Positions 8,501 through 15,610 of a stretch of DNA of 56,083 nt are shown here, piece after piece (within the stretch, counting starts at the first letter, position 1; each line of letters starts with the position of its first letter). The stretch is from Cytophagales bacterium (GTDB lineage: Bacteria > Bacteroidota > Bacteroidia > Cytophagales > Spirosomataceae). The stretch spans positions 1 through 56,083 of the forward strand of contig RDXN01000066.1 in NCBI GenBank assembly GCA_004292855.1. Reading direction: 5' to 3'. Made by a program: the position numbers and the translations under genes. The notes under the pieces are model-generated. The model did not search any database. It saw only the letters and a program-made list of their open reading frames with translations, and was not told the origin of the DNA.

Positions 8501-9124
8501 CTAATATCCCCAATTAGCCGGATCGTCGCGCCAGGCAGCGAGTGATTCCAGTTGATCGGCCTGCACGTAGTTCATGCGTTGAGCCTCCTCAATCAGCGTG
8601 GCGTAGTCGCTCAGGCAAACGAGCGGGACGTTGGCCGCCCTGAAGTTTTCGGTAGCCAACGGAAATCCGTAGGTGAAAATAGCCGCCATGCCCAGCACCT
8701 CGGCACCGGCCTGCCGCAAAGCCTCAACCACCTTGAGCGAACTGCCCCCAGTCGAGATCAAATCCTCGATCACCACTACCCGTTGCCCAGAAGTAAATTT
8801 TCCCTCGATTTGATTGCCCATGCCGTGTTTTTTGGGTTCGGGCCGAACGTAGCAGTAGGGGAGGTTCAGTACGTCGGCCACCAATGCCCCCTGCGCGATG
8901 CCTGCCGTGGCGACGCCCGCCAAAATATCGACATCGGGAAACTGTTGCCGAATAGCATCGGCAAGGGCGTTTTTGATGAATGTGCGGACCTCCGGGTAGG
9001 AGAGCGTCACGCGGTTGTCGCAGTAAATGGGCGACCGCCAGCCCGAACTCCAGGTGAAGGGTTGGTCGGGTTGCAATTTAACGGCCTGCACATCGAGCAG
9101 GGATCGGGCTATTTCGTGTTTCAT
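8501..9124 (-). CDS. pyrE: Orotate phosphoribosyltransferase
   Basis: 207 residues. Adds phosphoribosyl from PRPP to orotate, giving OMP in pyrimidine synthesis; cytoplasmic. The PRPP-binding motif VVVIEDLISTGGSS is at 117-129, and the orotate-side features FTWSSGWRSPIYCDNR (23-38), the AGVATAGI loop and the basic flexible loop RPEPKKHGMG are all present. Start ATG 9124. That start codon and the first codons (ATGAAACAC) lie in the outer stem of a long inverted repeat that fills the gap to the upstream CBS protein gene. Confidence 0.95.
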   Translation of the reverse strand: MKHEIARSLLDVQAVKLQPDQPFTWSSGWRSPIYCDNRVTLSYPEVRTFIKNALADAIRQQFPDVDILAGVATAGIAQGALVADVLNLPYCYVRPEPKKHGMGNQIEGKFTSGQRVVVIEDLISTGGSSLKVVEALRQAGAEVLGMAAIFTYGFPLATENFRAANVPLVCLSDYATLIEEAQRMNYVQADQLESLAAWRDDPANWGY

Positions 9125-9270
9125 GTTTCAATGCCTATGGCGTTTCATGTTTCATGGCTACGCCGTTTCATGTTTCAATGGTTTCGCCGTTTCATTTATT
9201 GAAACCTGAAACAGCGCAGCCATGAAACGCCACAGGCATTGAAATCTGAAACAGCGCAGCCATGAAACAC
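9116..9270. repeat. Long inverted repeat holding the pyrE start codon
   Basis: Tandem units of the words TTTCATG/CATGAAAC form two arms. Best pairing: 9126-9149 with 9221-9244, 23 of 24 positions complementary; outer arms GTGTTTCATG (9116-9125) and CATGAAACAC (9261-9270) are perfectly complementary, and the pyrE ATG (complement of 9122-9124) sits in that outer stem. The CorC-type gene stops at 9272, so the hairpin fills the whole intergenic space. Confidence 0.8.
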
Positions 9271-9271
9271 T

Positions 9272-10561
9272 TTATTCGTCTTCAACGCGGCTGACCAAAA
9301 TCTTGTCGATTCGGCTCTTGTCCATGTCGATAATCTCGAACTTAAAATCCTGCCAGCGAAAAGTCTCGCCGGTTTTGGGGATGTCTTTCAGAATATGCAG
9401 GGCAAACCCACCGAGGGTGTCGAATCCGGTCAGGTCGCGCCGTTTCTGTTCAGACAATGTAACGTCGACGTGGTTCAGGAAATCGTCAAACGGGAGTTGA
9501 GCGTCGATGAGCAGGCTACCGTCTTCGCGCTCGTTGATTTCATAATTGAACTCGCTCGTCTCAGAAATATCGCCCACGAGCGCGTCGATAATGTCGTTGA
9601 GCGTTACCATGCCTAAGACACCACCATATTCATCGACAATAATGCCCACATACTGCCGCCGTTCGCGGAATCGTTCGAGCACCTGATACGCCCGATTATT
9701 TTCGGGCAGAAACAGCACATCGCGCTTCATGCTCTCCAGATTCAATACGGCGGTGTTCAGGTCTTTGCCCAGAAAATCTTTGGAGACCACCAGCCCCACC
9801 ACCTCATCGACGGTGCCGTTGCAAACGGGGTACGTTGAATGTCGGTAAGTCGTGATTTTCTCGATATTCTCGTCGGGGTCGGCCTGAAGGTCCAGAAACA
9901 CAATCTCCTGCCGGTTGGTCATGAGCGACGTAATCCGCCGGTCGCCCAGTTGAAACACGTTCTGCACAATCTCCTGCTCGATCTCTTCGATCACGCCCCC
10001 CGACGTACCTTCCTGAATAAGACTTTTAATTTCCTCTTCTGTTACGGCACTGTCGTTAGGCTTGATTCCCAGTAGTTTAATCAATCCGTCGCTCGATACG
10101 CCGAGCAACGTAATAAACGGCGACGTAGCCCGCGAGAGCAGATTCATAGGGGCCGCCATCGTTTTGGCGATGCCTTCGGGGTTCGACAGACCGATGCGCT
10201 TGGGCACTAGTTCGCCCAGCACAAGCGAGAGGTAGGTAAGCAGGAGCAACACGAGCGTTACGGCCACCGGGCGGGCGTATGGGGCCAGAAACGACACTTG
10301 GGCAACCAGATTCTGCGCGTCGGTAGTGAGTTGATCCCCGCTGAAGATACCGAGAAGAATACCAATAAGCGTGATACCGATTTGTACCGTTGATAAAAAT
10401 CGGTTGGGCGAATTAGCCAAATCGAGGGCGGCCTGTGCGCGACGGTCGCCATTTTTGGCACCCGTTTCTAATTTAGCTTTTCTGGACGATACCAGCGCGA
10501 TTTCTGACATGGAGAAAACGCCGTTCAGAATCGTCAATAATAAAATTATGAGTATTTCCAC
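9272..10561 (-). CDS. CNNM/CorC-type membrane protein with CBS pair ('hemolysin family')
   Basis: About 429 residues from GTG 10561 (VEILIILLL). DUF21/CNNM membrane domain with four hydrophobic segments (about 1-190), a CBS pair (TNRQEIVFLDLQ..., RRQYVGIIVDEYGGVLGMVT) and a C-terminal CorC/HlyC domain (FDTLGGFALHILKDIP). Members are inner-membrane proteins linked to Mg2+/Co2+ efflux; 'hemolysin' is a historical name. The frame extends to ATG 10714, but that adds 51 residues of unconvincing sequence and lies upstream of a good promoter at 10584-10591, so I prefer the GTG. Confidence 0.88.
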   Translation of the reverse strand: MEILIILLLTILNGVFSMSEIALVSSRKAKLETGAKNGDRRAQAALDLANSPNRFLSTVQIGITLIGILLGIFSGDQLTTDAQNLVAQVSFLAPYARPVAVTLVLLLLTYLSLVLGELVPKRIGLSNPEGIAKTMAAPMNLLSRATSPFITLLGVSSDGLIKLLGIKPNDSAVTEEEIKSLIQEGTSGGVIEEIEQEIVQNVFQLGDRRITSLMTNRQEIVFLDLQADPDENIEKITTYRHSTYPVCNGTVDEVVGLVVSKDFLGKDLNTAVLNLESMKRDVLFLPENNRAYQVLERFRERRQYVGIIVDEYGGVLGMVTLNDIIDALVGDISETSEFNYEINEREDGSLLIDAQLPFDDFLNHVDVTLSEQKRRDLTGFDTLGGFALHILKDIPKTGETFRWQDFKFEIIDMDKSRIDKILVSRVEDE

Positions 10562-10583
10562 AAAGGGATTTATTGGCCTGTTG

Positions 10584-10591
10584 CAAAAATA
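10584..10591 (-). promoter_or_regulatory. Promoter of the CorC-type gene (-7 TATTTTTG, -33 TTTG)
   Basis: On the minus strand TATTTTTG fits TAnnTTTG exactly, and TTTG (complement of 10610-10613) stands 18 bp further upstream, the expected spacing. It ends 22 nt before GTG 10561 and therefore decides the start codon. Confidence 0.6.
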
Positions 10592-10641
10592 GCAATTCGA
10601 GACGCAACGCAAACAAAAGCCGTTTTTTCTAATTTTGTGCG

Positions 10642-10757
10642 TAGTGCCGGATATCATCCGGCTCAGCCGGTAGGCTAAGCTGTGGTTTCCGTGAAAATGA
10701 CTTGCCAACAACACAACTCCCCGGCCTTACGGCCATGCCGGAAATGATCCGGCATTA
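10642..10757. mobile_element. MITE-like element, copy 1 (intergenic, 116 bp)
   Basis: Imperfect terminal inverted repeats, TAGTGCCGGAT at the left and ATCCGGCATTA at the right, enclose internal hairpins around CATCCGGCTCAGCCGG and CCGGCCTTACGGCCATGCCGG. The inner blocks ATCATCCGGC-CAGCCG-AGGCTAA and CGGCCATGCCGGAAA recur in the same order in the element inside the glycosyltransferase gene at 54181-54305, and both elements begin TAGTGC. No protein is encoded. It ends 6 nt before the NUDIX start codon. Confidence 0.55.
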
Positions 10758-10763
10758 CAAAAA

Positions 10764-11480
10764 ATGATTGTATTTATTGACGACCGGCCTATTCGGTTGG
10801 TACACGCCAAAAAGGCGACCCAGTTTGACAACCTGACTCACTACGATCAAATCGTGGATGCCCGGCTCGAAATTCTTAAAGACGAAAGTCTGCGTGGGCA
10901 CCTGCTCATTCTGAACGCGACGCCGACTATGCTCGAAAAGGTGGTGTATCTGGTACAAAACGTTAGCCTGACCGATCTGCAATCAATTACGCTCCTCTGC
11001 CCTGACAAAGAGGCCTGCGAAGCCCGATTTACGGGTCTTTTCAAGGTGGTAAAAGCGGCTGGTGGTGTGGTGTTCAACGGCGACAAGATGCTGTTGATGT
11101 TTCGCCGGAAGGTCTGGGATCTGCCCAAAGGCAAGCTCGACGGTGGCGAAACGTCACGCGAGGGCGCGGCCCGCGAGGTGGAAGAAGAAACAGGCTGTAA
11201 AGTGGCCGTTGAGGACAAAATCTGTACCACATGGCACACCTATGCCATGAACGGGAGCCGGATTCTGAAGCGCACCAAATGGTATCGAATGCGTTTACTG
11301 GACGATAGCAAAATGGCCCCACAGGAAGACGAGGATATCGAAAAACTGGCCTGGCTCGACCGGAAAGAGGCTCAACTAGCCTTGACGAACTCGTTTAGTT
11401 CGATTCGTTATGTGATGGAGCAAGTGTATACGGCACAAACGAATCCACATTCTGACCGTATCGGTGCAGGTCGCGAATAA
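10764..11480 (+). CDS. NUDIX hydrolase with N-terminal extra domain
   Basis: 238 residues. Residues 1-95 form a small alpha/beta domain seen in Bacteroidota NUDIX proteins; the NUDIX domain follows with box GGETSREGAAREVEEETG (127-144), including the REVEEETG metal-binding core. Such enzymes hydrolyse a nucleoside diphosphate linked to another group; substrate unknown. The start is 6 nt after the MITE-like element. The last 86 bp overlap the 3' end of coaD, which is read from the other strand. Confidence 0.88.
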   Translation: MIVFIDDRPIRLVHAKKATQFDNLTHYDQIVDARLEILKDESLRGHLLILNATPTMLEKVVYLVQNVSLTDLQSITLLCPDKEACEARFTGLFKVVKAAGGVVFNGDKMLLMFRRKVWDLPKGKLDGGETSREGAAREVEEETGCKVAVEDKICTTWHTYAMNGSRILKRTKWYRMRLLDDSKMAPQEDEDIEKLAWLDRKEAQLALTNSFSSIRYVMEQVYTAQTNPHSDRIGAGRE

Positions 11481-11871
11481 TACTCGAACTGATCGGGGCG
11501 AGGTGGGGGGACGTAATCAGAAAAACTGTCTCAACGTCCTCATACACGTAGCGGTTCACCTGCGAGATGCTGTTTTCGTACTCGAAATCGGTCGTGTTTC
11601 GCAGGCCACGAAGCAAAAACTTTGCCCCATTCTCACGGGCTATGTTGGCCGTTAGTCCATCGTATGAGAGCACCCGTACGCCTGAATAGTCGCGAAATGT
11701 TTCGCTGATCAGCTCTTCCATCACTTCGAGCGGGAAGTAGCGTTTCTTGTTGGCGTTGCGGCCAATGCCAATAATAATTTCGTCGAACAACTGAAGACCA
11801 CGCAAAACAATGTCTTCGTGCCCCCGCGTGAAGGGATCAAACGAACCAGGAAACAGGGCGATACGTGGCAT
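11395..11871 (-). CDS. coaD: Pantetheine-phosphate adenylyltransferase
   Basis: 158 residues. Transfers AMP from ATP to 4'-phosphopantetheine, the fourth step of coenzyme A synthesis. The nucleotidyltransferase signature GSFDPFTRGHED (9-20, with the TxGH motif at 15-18) and the second motif ISSSIIRDL near the C-terminus are intact. It lies 8 bp after the DUF3822 gene, an arrangement conserved in Bacteroidota, and is probably translated from that mRNA. Its 3' end overlaps the convergent NUDIX gene by 86 bp. Confidence 0.95.
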   Translation of the reverse strand: MPRIALFPGSFDPFTRGHEDIVLRGLQLFDEIIIGIGRNANKKRYFPLEVMEELISETFRDYSGVRVLSYDGLTANIARENGAKFLLRGLRNTTDFEYENSISQVNRYVYEDVETVFLITSPHLAPISSSIIRDLHRYGQNVDSFVPYTLAPSHNESN

Positions 11872-11879
11872 ATGGTTTA

Positions 11880-12770
11880 CTATTCACTCAATAGACAAAG
11901 ACCGTACAGGCTCAAATAGCGATGTTCGGGGAGGTCGTCGAAGTCGCCGTTGAAGCGCAGGCCGTGAGGTACCTGCCCGAATGACATGTGGGGTAAAAAT
12001 TCGCTCAACTGGGCGTACGTATCGGCAAAGGGCGTGATTTCGCCGTAGAGCAAAATATTCACTGAGTACGGTTCGAGCCGGAGTTCTTCAATTACATACA
12101 GGATGTAATAGGTCAGATCCTGCGGGTTTTTGAATCCAAATCGGTTGCAGAATCGCAACGCATGGTTTGAACGAAGAATAATCGTAACAAACTCATCCTC
12201 AAAATATAAGAGTAAATTTTGAGTGCTTACCAGCCGTTTTTCAAGAGCCGCCGACGCCCGGATTAGCGCGCTTGTTTGATGTACAAACGTGATGTTCTGC
12301 AACGGATAAACCCCTGCAAGGTAATTAGCCAACCGGTGTTCCACGTTGAAAACCGACACAATCTGCTCGTCGGTGTGAGCAAACGAGTGCGCGTATTCGT
12401 GTGGGGGGAGCGGAGTGCCGCGCATGAGGGTCATGTAGCTGCTGGCGTACTCTTTCCGAAACAGCGATTGTGGAACAAGGGTAAATGCGGGCGAATTGAC
12501 CGTCACCAGTACTTGTTGCCACGGCCCTGCCGACAGAACCGGGTGGTCCTGAAAAATGGCGGGCAGATTGTCGGCCAGGGAGCGTTCGGTAAGCAGCGAC
12601 GGAAATGAGAAATCTTCCAGTCCCGTTACGCGCTGTTGTTCGTTCAGATAGGCAAACCGCAAATGCTCTTTGCCAACTTCAACGCACAAGACCGACTGCT
12701 CTGTTTGAGCAGCGTCAAACGAGTCTTGACGAATGGCAACGACTGGCGACACGATGGCGGTGGTTAACAC
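11880..12770 (-). CDS. DUF3822 family protein
   Basis: 296 residues, cytoplasmic. Starts like an actin/ASKHA-type nucleotide-binding fold (VLCVEVGKEHLRFAYLN, then LLLYFEDEFVTIILR as a second phosphate-like strand pair), which is the layout of DUF3822 proteins. These are Bacteroidota-specific, of unknown function, and are usually encoded immediately upstream of coaD and rsmD; here coaD follows 8 bp later and rsmD is absent from the window. ATG 12770 chosen. Confidence 0.8.
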   Translation of the reverse strand: MLTTAIVSPVVAIRQDSFDAAQTEQSVLCVEVGKEHLRFAYLNEQQRVTGLEDFSFPSLLTERSLADNLPAIFQDHPVLSAGPWQQVLVTVNSPAFTLVPQSLFRKEYASSYMTLMRGTPLPPHEYAHSFAHTDEQIVSVFNVEHRLANYLAGVYPLQNITFVHQTSALIRASAALEKRLVSTQNLLLYFEDEFVTIILRSNHALRFCNRFGFKNPQDLTYYILYVIEELRLEPYSVNILLYGEITPFADTYAQLSEFLPHMSFGQVPHGLRFNGDFDDLPEHRYLSLYGLCLLSE

Positions 12771-12821
12771 AGGTATAGTAGGGAGCTAATTAGCCCGGCG
12801 AATAAAGACAATAAACAGGTG

Positions 12822-13319
12822 TTAATCAAGAATGCCCCGTAAGGCAAACACATCTTCGAGTGAACGGCATCGCCCAAAAAGTGAGTGAACCTCGTTGGGT
12901 GGATACGATTTGATCTCTTCAAAAGTCATCATCCGAACTTCCTCGATAATCTGCCCGTCGAGACTCATTTCAGGGTCAAGCCCCTGCCGAATGGTGCCAC
13001 TCAGCACATGAACCGCAAAAAACAGCTCAAGGGCGTGCAGGGGTGGCTCCCGAAACTCGTTGACAAACAGCATATCACCTGCGTCAATTTTCAGGCCAGT
13101 TTCTTCGTCAAACTCGCGAACAAGTCCCTCTCGGGTCGATTCGCCAAACTGAAGCCCCCCGCCGGGTGGGCACCAAAATGTGTCGGAAGCGTTGATGCCC
13201 CGGTGCCGTACCATCAGCAACCGGTTGCCCTCGCGGTGCAGGCCGCACACGCGCAATCGCAACCGATTTCCGTATAATTTCAGCACTTCGGTTCGTGCTT
13301 TGTCTGCCAGAACGCTCAT
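12822..13319 (-). CDS. NUDIX hydrolase (second, single-domain)
   Basis: 165 residues. NUDIX box GLQFGESTREGLVREFDEETG at about 55-75 with the REFDEETG metal-binding core, preceded by the strand RLLMVRHRG. A compact, single-domain enzyme, unlike the longer one at 10.8 kb and not closely similar to it. Substrate unknown. A TAnnTTTG box lies 32 nt before the ATG, so it is probably transcribed on its own, with a perfect inverted repeat just upstream of the promoter separating it from the CBS gene. Confidence 0.88.
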   Translation of the reverse strand: MSVLADKARTEVLKLYGNRLRLRVCGLHREGNRLLMVRHRGINASDTFWCPPGGGLQFGESTREGLVREFDEETGLKIDAGDMLFVNEFREPPLHALELFFAVHVLSGTIRQGLDPEMSLDGQIIEEVRMMTFEEIKSYPPNEVHSLFGRCRSLEDVFALRGILD

Positions 13320-13351
13320 GTTTTAAGAAAAATGACCCGTAAAAAAGAGGG

Positions 13352-13359
13352 CAAAGGTA
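13352..13359 (-). promoter_or_regulatory. -7 box TACCTTTG for the NUDIX gene
   Basis: Minus-strand TACCTTTG matches TAnnTTTG, 32 nt before ATG 13319. Its first base is the outermost base of the 41-bp inverted repeat, so the -33 region would lie inside that repeat, where no TTG is found at the right distance. Confidence 0.45.
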
Positions 13360-13451
13360 ATGATGAATGCGTAATGCGTAATGATGAATTTGCTGACGCA
13401 AGACTGAGACGCGTCAGCAAATTCATCATTACGCATTACGCATTCATCATT
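13359..13451. repeat. Perfect inverted repeat, 41-bp arms, 11-bp loop
   Basis: Arms 13359-13399 and 13411-13451 are perfectly complementary over 41 bp. Each arm repeats the words ATGATGAAT and GCGTAATGC and ends at the loop with TTTGCTGACGC. The outer right end touches the CBS-protein stop codon (13452-13454), so a transcript of that gene would form a very strong stem directly after the stop; there is no T-run, so it is not a classical terminator. Confidence 0.9.
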
Positions 13452-13889
13452 TCAATAGGGGCTTCCCGAAATATAGCTTTCGAGGGAGTTAATGCGGTTT
13501 TTCTGGTCGTGGATAATGGTTGATACCACGTCGTTGATTGAGATTATGCCAATCAGATTGCCCTCATCGAGAACGGGTAGGTGGCGGATATGCTTGTCGG
13601 ACATAATTACCATAGCCGCTTCGAGCTTATCGTCGGGGGCAACGGTAATGAGTTTGCTAGTCATAACGTCGGCAACGAGGGTGTCGCTGGAGGCCCGGCC
13701 CTGCAAAATCACTTTGCGGGCGTAGTCGCGCTCCGAAAATATCCCCGATAGTTGTCCATCATCAATAACGAGAACGGCACCGATATTTTTCTCGGCCATT
13801 AGCTTGAGCGCGTCTAATACGGTGTCTGTCGATTTCGAGGCATAAATGGTATTGATGGCCTTTCCCGAAAGGATTTGTTTGATTTTCAT
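13452..13889 (-). CDS. CBS-pair protein
   Basis: 145 residues, nothing but two CBS motifs: about 8-60 (TDTVLDALKLMAEKNIGAVLVIDDGQLSGIFSERDYARK) begins the first and 75-130 (ADVMTSKLITVAPDD... RHLPVLDEGNLIGIISINDVV) the second. Such stand-alone CBS pairs bind adenine nucleotides and act as energy sensors; the partner is unknown. A TACCTTCA sequence (near-consensus -7) lies 24 nt before the ATG on the minus strand. Divergent from the RecD-like helicase gene. Confidence 0.9.
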   Translation of the reverse strand: MKIKQILSGKAINTIYASKSTDTVLDALKLMAEKNIGAVLVIDDGQLSGIFSERDYARKVILQGRASSDTLVADVMTSKLITVAPDDKLEAAMVIMSDKHIRHLPVLDEGNLIGIISINDVVSTIIHDQKNRINSLESYISGSPY

Positions 13890-13940
13890 GGCTGTAAGGA
13901 GACTGATAGGAGGTTGAAGGTAAGGAAAAAAAAGGAGATA

Positions 13941-14019
13941 GGAGCGAGGAGTGAGGAGATAGGAGTTGCTGACGCCAGTTTTTTTTTCTCCTCGCTCCTA
14001 TCTCCTCACTCCTCGCTCC
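13941..14019. repeat. Inverted repeat, GGAGCGAGGAGTGAGG type
   Basis: Perfect 25-bp arms at 13941-13965 and 13995-14019, built of GAGGAG/GATAGG words, with a 29-bp loop that contains GTTGCTGACGCCAG. It separates the divergent CBS and helicase genes and lies just upstream of the helicase -7 box. Confidence 0.85.
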
Positions 14020-14027
14020 TTTTTTCG

Positions 14028-14035
14028 TATCTTTA
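14028..14035 (+). promoter_or_regulatory. Near-consensus -7 box (TATCTTTA) abutting the helicase start
   Basis: TATCTTTA differs from TAnnTTTG only at the last base and ends 4 nt before ATG 14040. Transcription from it would begin at or next to the start codon, giving a leaderless or nearly leaderless mRNA. Confidence 0.4.
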
Positions 14036-14039
14036 AGGT

Positions 14040-15464
14040 ATGAACGATACACAGACAGCCGCCGGGCTTTTAGCCAAGCGGTTTCCGTATAAACCGACTC
14101 CCGGACAGGAGGAATTCTTTGAAAAAATAGGCGCGTTCATCATTCGGGAAGATCTTGAACACTACCGCGATTGCTTTCTGTTACGCGGTTACGCCGGCAC
14201 TGGTAAAACAACCCTCATCAGTACGCTTATTAAGGTTTTGCCCCGGTTTGGGTATAAATCGGTGTTGTTGGCCCCCACGGGTCGGGCGGCCAAAGTGATG
14301 TCGAACTACGCCAAGAAATCGGCGCAGACCATCCACAAAAAAATATACCGGCAAGTGGCCGATCCTGGCTCCGGTTCGCCGAGTTTTCAGCGGCAAAAAA
14401 ATTACCACGAAGACACCCTGTTTATTGTCGATGAGGCTTCTATGATCTCCGATGAGGCCGATTTTGGGGGTAAGGGCTTGTTGACTGACCTGATTGAGTT
14501 TGTGTTCGAAAACAAAGGCAACAAACTCATGCTCGTTGGCGATACGGCGCAGCTCCCCCCCGTTGGGCGCGACGTTAGCCCCGCCCTCGACGGTGAGTTT
14601 ATGGGTCGCTCGTTCGACATGGTCGTGCATGAGCAGGAGCTGACCGAGGTAATGCGGCAGGAGGAATCGTCGGGGATTTTGGCCAATGCCACTGAACTCC
14701 GCACCGAACTCGCCTACCCCGACCCGGCCATTCGGCTCGACACGCGGCCCTACCGCGATATGTTCAAGATGCCACAGGCCAAACTTGAAGACGGTATTCA
14801 GTATGCCTACAACAAGTTCGGGCGCGAGAACACCGTGATCCTGTGCCGCTCGAATAAATCGGCGGTGCAGTACAATCAGTTTGTTCGGCGGATGATTAAT
14901 CAATGTGAAGACGAACTCGACGCGGGCGATATGATTATGATTGCCCGTAACAATTACACCACGCTCGAAGAGGATTCGCCTGCCGGGTTTCTGGCCAACG
15001 GTGAGTTTGCCGAGGTGCTTAAAATTCGCCGGAACGAAGAAATGCACGGCCTGCGGTTTGCTACGGTCACGCTCCGACTGGTCGACTATGAGGAGCAACC
15101 CGAATTTGAGGCCAAAATCATCCTGAACACACTCCATTCGGCCACGCCCGCCCTGAGTCAGGAGGAAGGTCGCGCCCTGTACGACAGCGTTCAAAAAGAT
15201 TACCTGTATATCAAATCTAAAAAAGAGCGTGCCGAAGCCGTCCGGCGTGATGGGTATCTGAACGCCTTGCAGGTGAAGTTTGCCTATGCTCTTACCACCC
15301 ACAAAGCGCAGGGGGGCCAATGGAGCGCGGTTTTTGTGGATCAGGGCTACCTCCCCGAACCCACCGTGACCCACGAGTTTGTCCGTTGGCTCTACACCGC
15401 TATGACGCGGGCCACTGATGAAGTATATTTGATGAATTTCAACCCGGCGTTTTTCGCTGGGTAA
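14040..15464 (+). CDS. RecD-like/UvrD_C-type ATP-dependent DNA helicase
   Basis: 474 residues, superfamily 1 helicase. Walker A GYAGTGKTT (50-58), motif Ia LLAPTGRAAKVM, Walker B FIVDEASM (128-135), GDTAQLPPVG motif III, and the C-terminal motifs ALTTHKAQGGQW and YTAMTRATDEVYL of the UvrD_C_2 domain. It resembles the short Dda/RecD2-like helicases widespread in Bacteroidota; it lacks the long N-terminal region of RecD2. Role in recombination or repair is likely but not shown. Followed 39 bp later by an inverted repeat and the MFS gene. Confidence 0.88.
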   Translation: MNDTQTAAGLLAKRFPYKPTPGQEEFFEKIGAFIIREDLEHYRDCFLLRGYAGTGKTTLISTLIKVLPRFGYKSVLLAPTGRAAKVMSNYAKKSAQTIHKKIYRQVADPGSGSPSFQRQKNYHEDTLFIVDEASMISDEADFGGKGLLTDLIEFVFENKGNKLMLVGDTAQLPPVGRDVSPALDGEFMGRSFDMVVHEQELTEVMRQEESSGILANATELRTELAYPDPAIRLDTRPYRDMFKMPQAKLEDGIQYAYNKFGRENTVILCRSNKSAVQYNQFVRRMINQCEDELDAGDMIMIARNNYTTLEEDSPAGFLANGEFAEVLKIRRNEEMHGLRFATVTLRLVDYEEQPEFEAKIILNTLHSATPALSQEEGRALYDSVQKDYLYIKSKKERAEAVRRDGYLNALQVKFAYALTTHKAQGGQWSAVFVDQGYLPEPTVTHEFVRWLYTAMTRATDEVYLMNFNPAFFAG

Positions 15465-15503
15465 GGAGAAAAGATTGTTAGGGGAGTTTATGAGTATGCG
15501 ACT

Positions 15504-15596
15504 TTTGTCATCCCGACGCAGGAGGGATCTACTCTGCTTGAACTCAAGTTGCGTGCGTGTAAACAAGATAGATCCCTCCTGCGTCGGGATGACAAA
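15504..15596. repeat. Inverted repeat, GTCATCCCGACGCAGG type
   Basis: Perfect 27-bp arms at 15504-15530 and 15570-15596 with a 39-bp loop. The arm sequence (TTTGTCATCCCGACGCAGGA...) is of a kind I have met as a dispersed intergenic repeat in this phylum. It fills the gap between the helicase and MFS genes and ends 14 nt before the MFS ATG. Confidence 0.85.
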
Positions 15597-15610
15597 AAAA
15601 CCTAAACCTG

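Noticed and set aside
10562-10714. 51-residue N-terminal extension of the CorC-type protein
   Set aside because: It lies upstream of a well-spaced promoter (-33 TTTG, -7 TATTTTTG) and is not membrane-like; GTG 10561 fits the family start.
13928-14021. Possible CRISPR-like or VNTR array because of repeated GAGGAG words
   Set aside because: The units are short, irregular, arranged as two facing arms, and have no unique spacers or cas genes; it is an inverted repeat.
14181-15566. 461-codon open frame on the minus strand antisense to the helicase gene
   Set aside because: Shadow frame: the plus strand shows complete helicase motifs over the same span; the minus translation has no recognisable domain and a composition typical of antisense frames in 55% GC DNA.
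15504-15596. Rho-independent terminator for the helicase gene
   Set aside because: A 39-bp loop and an A-run, not a T-run, after the right arm on the plus strand; kept as a repeat only.
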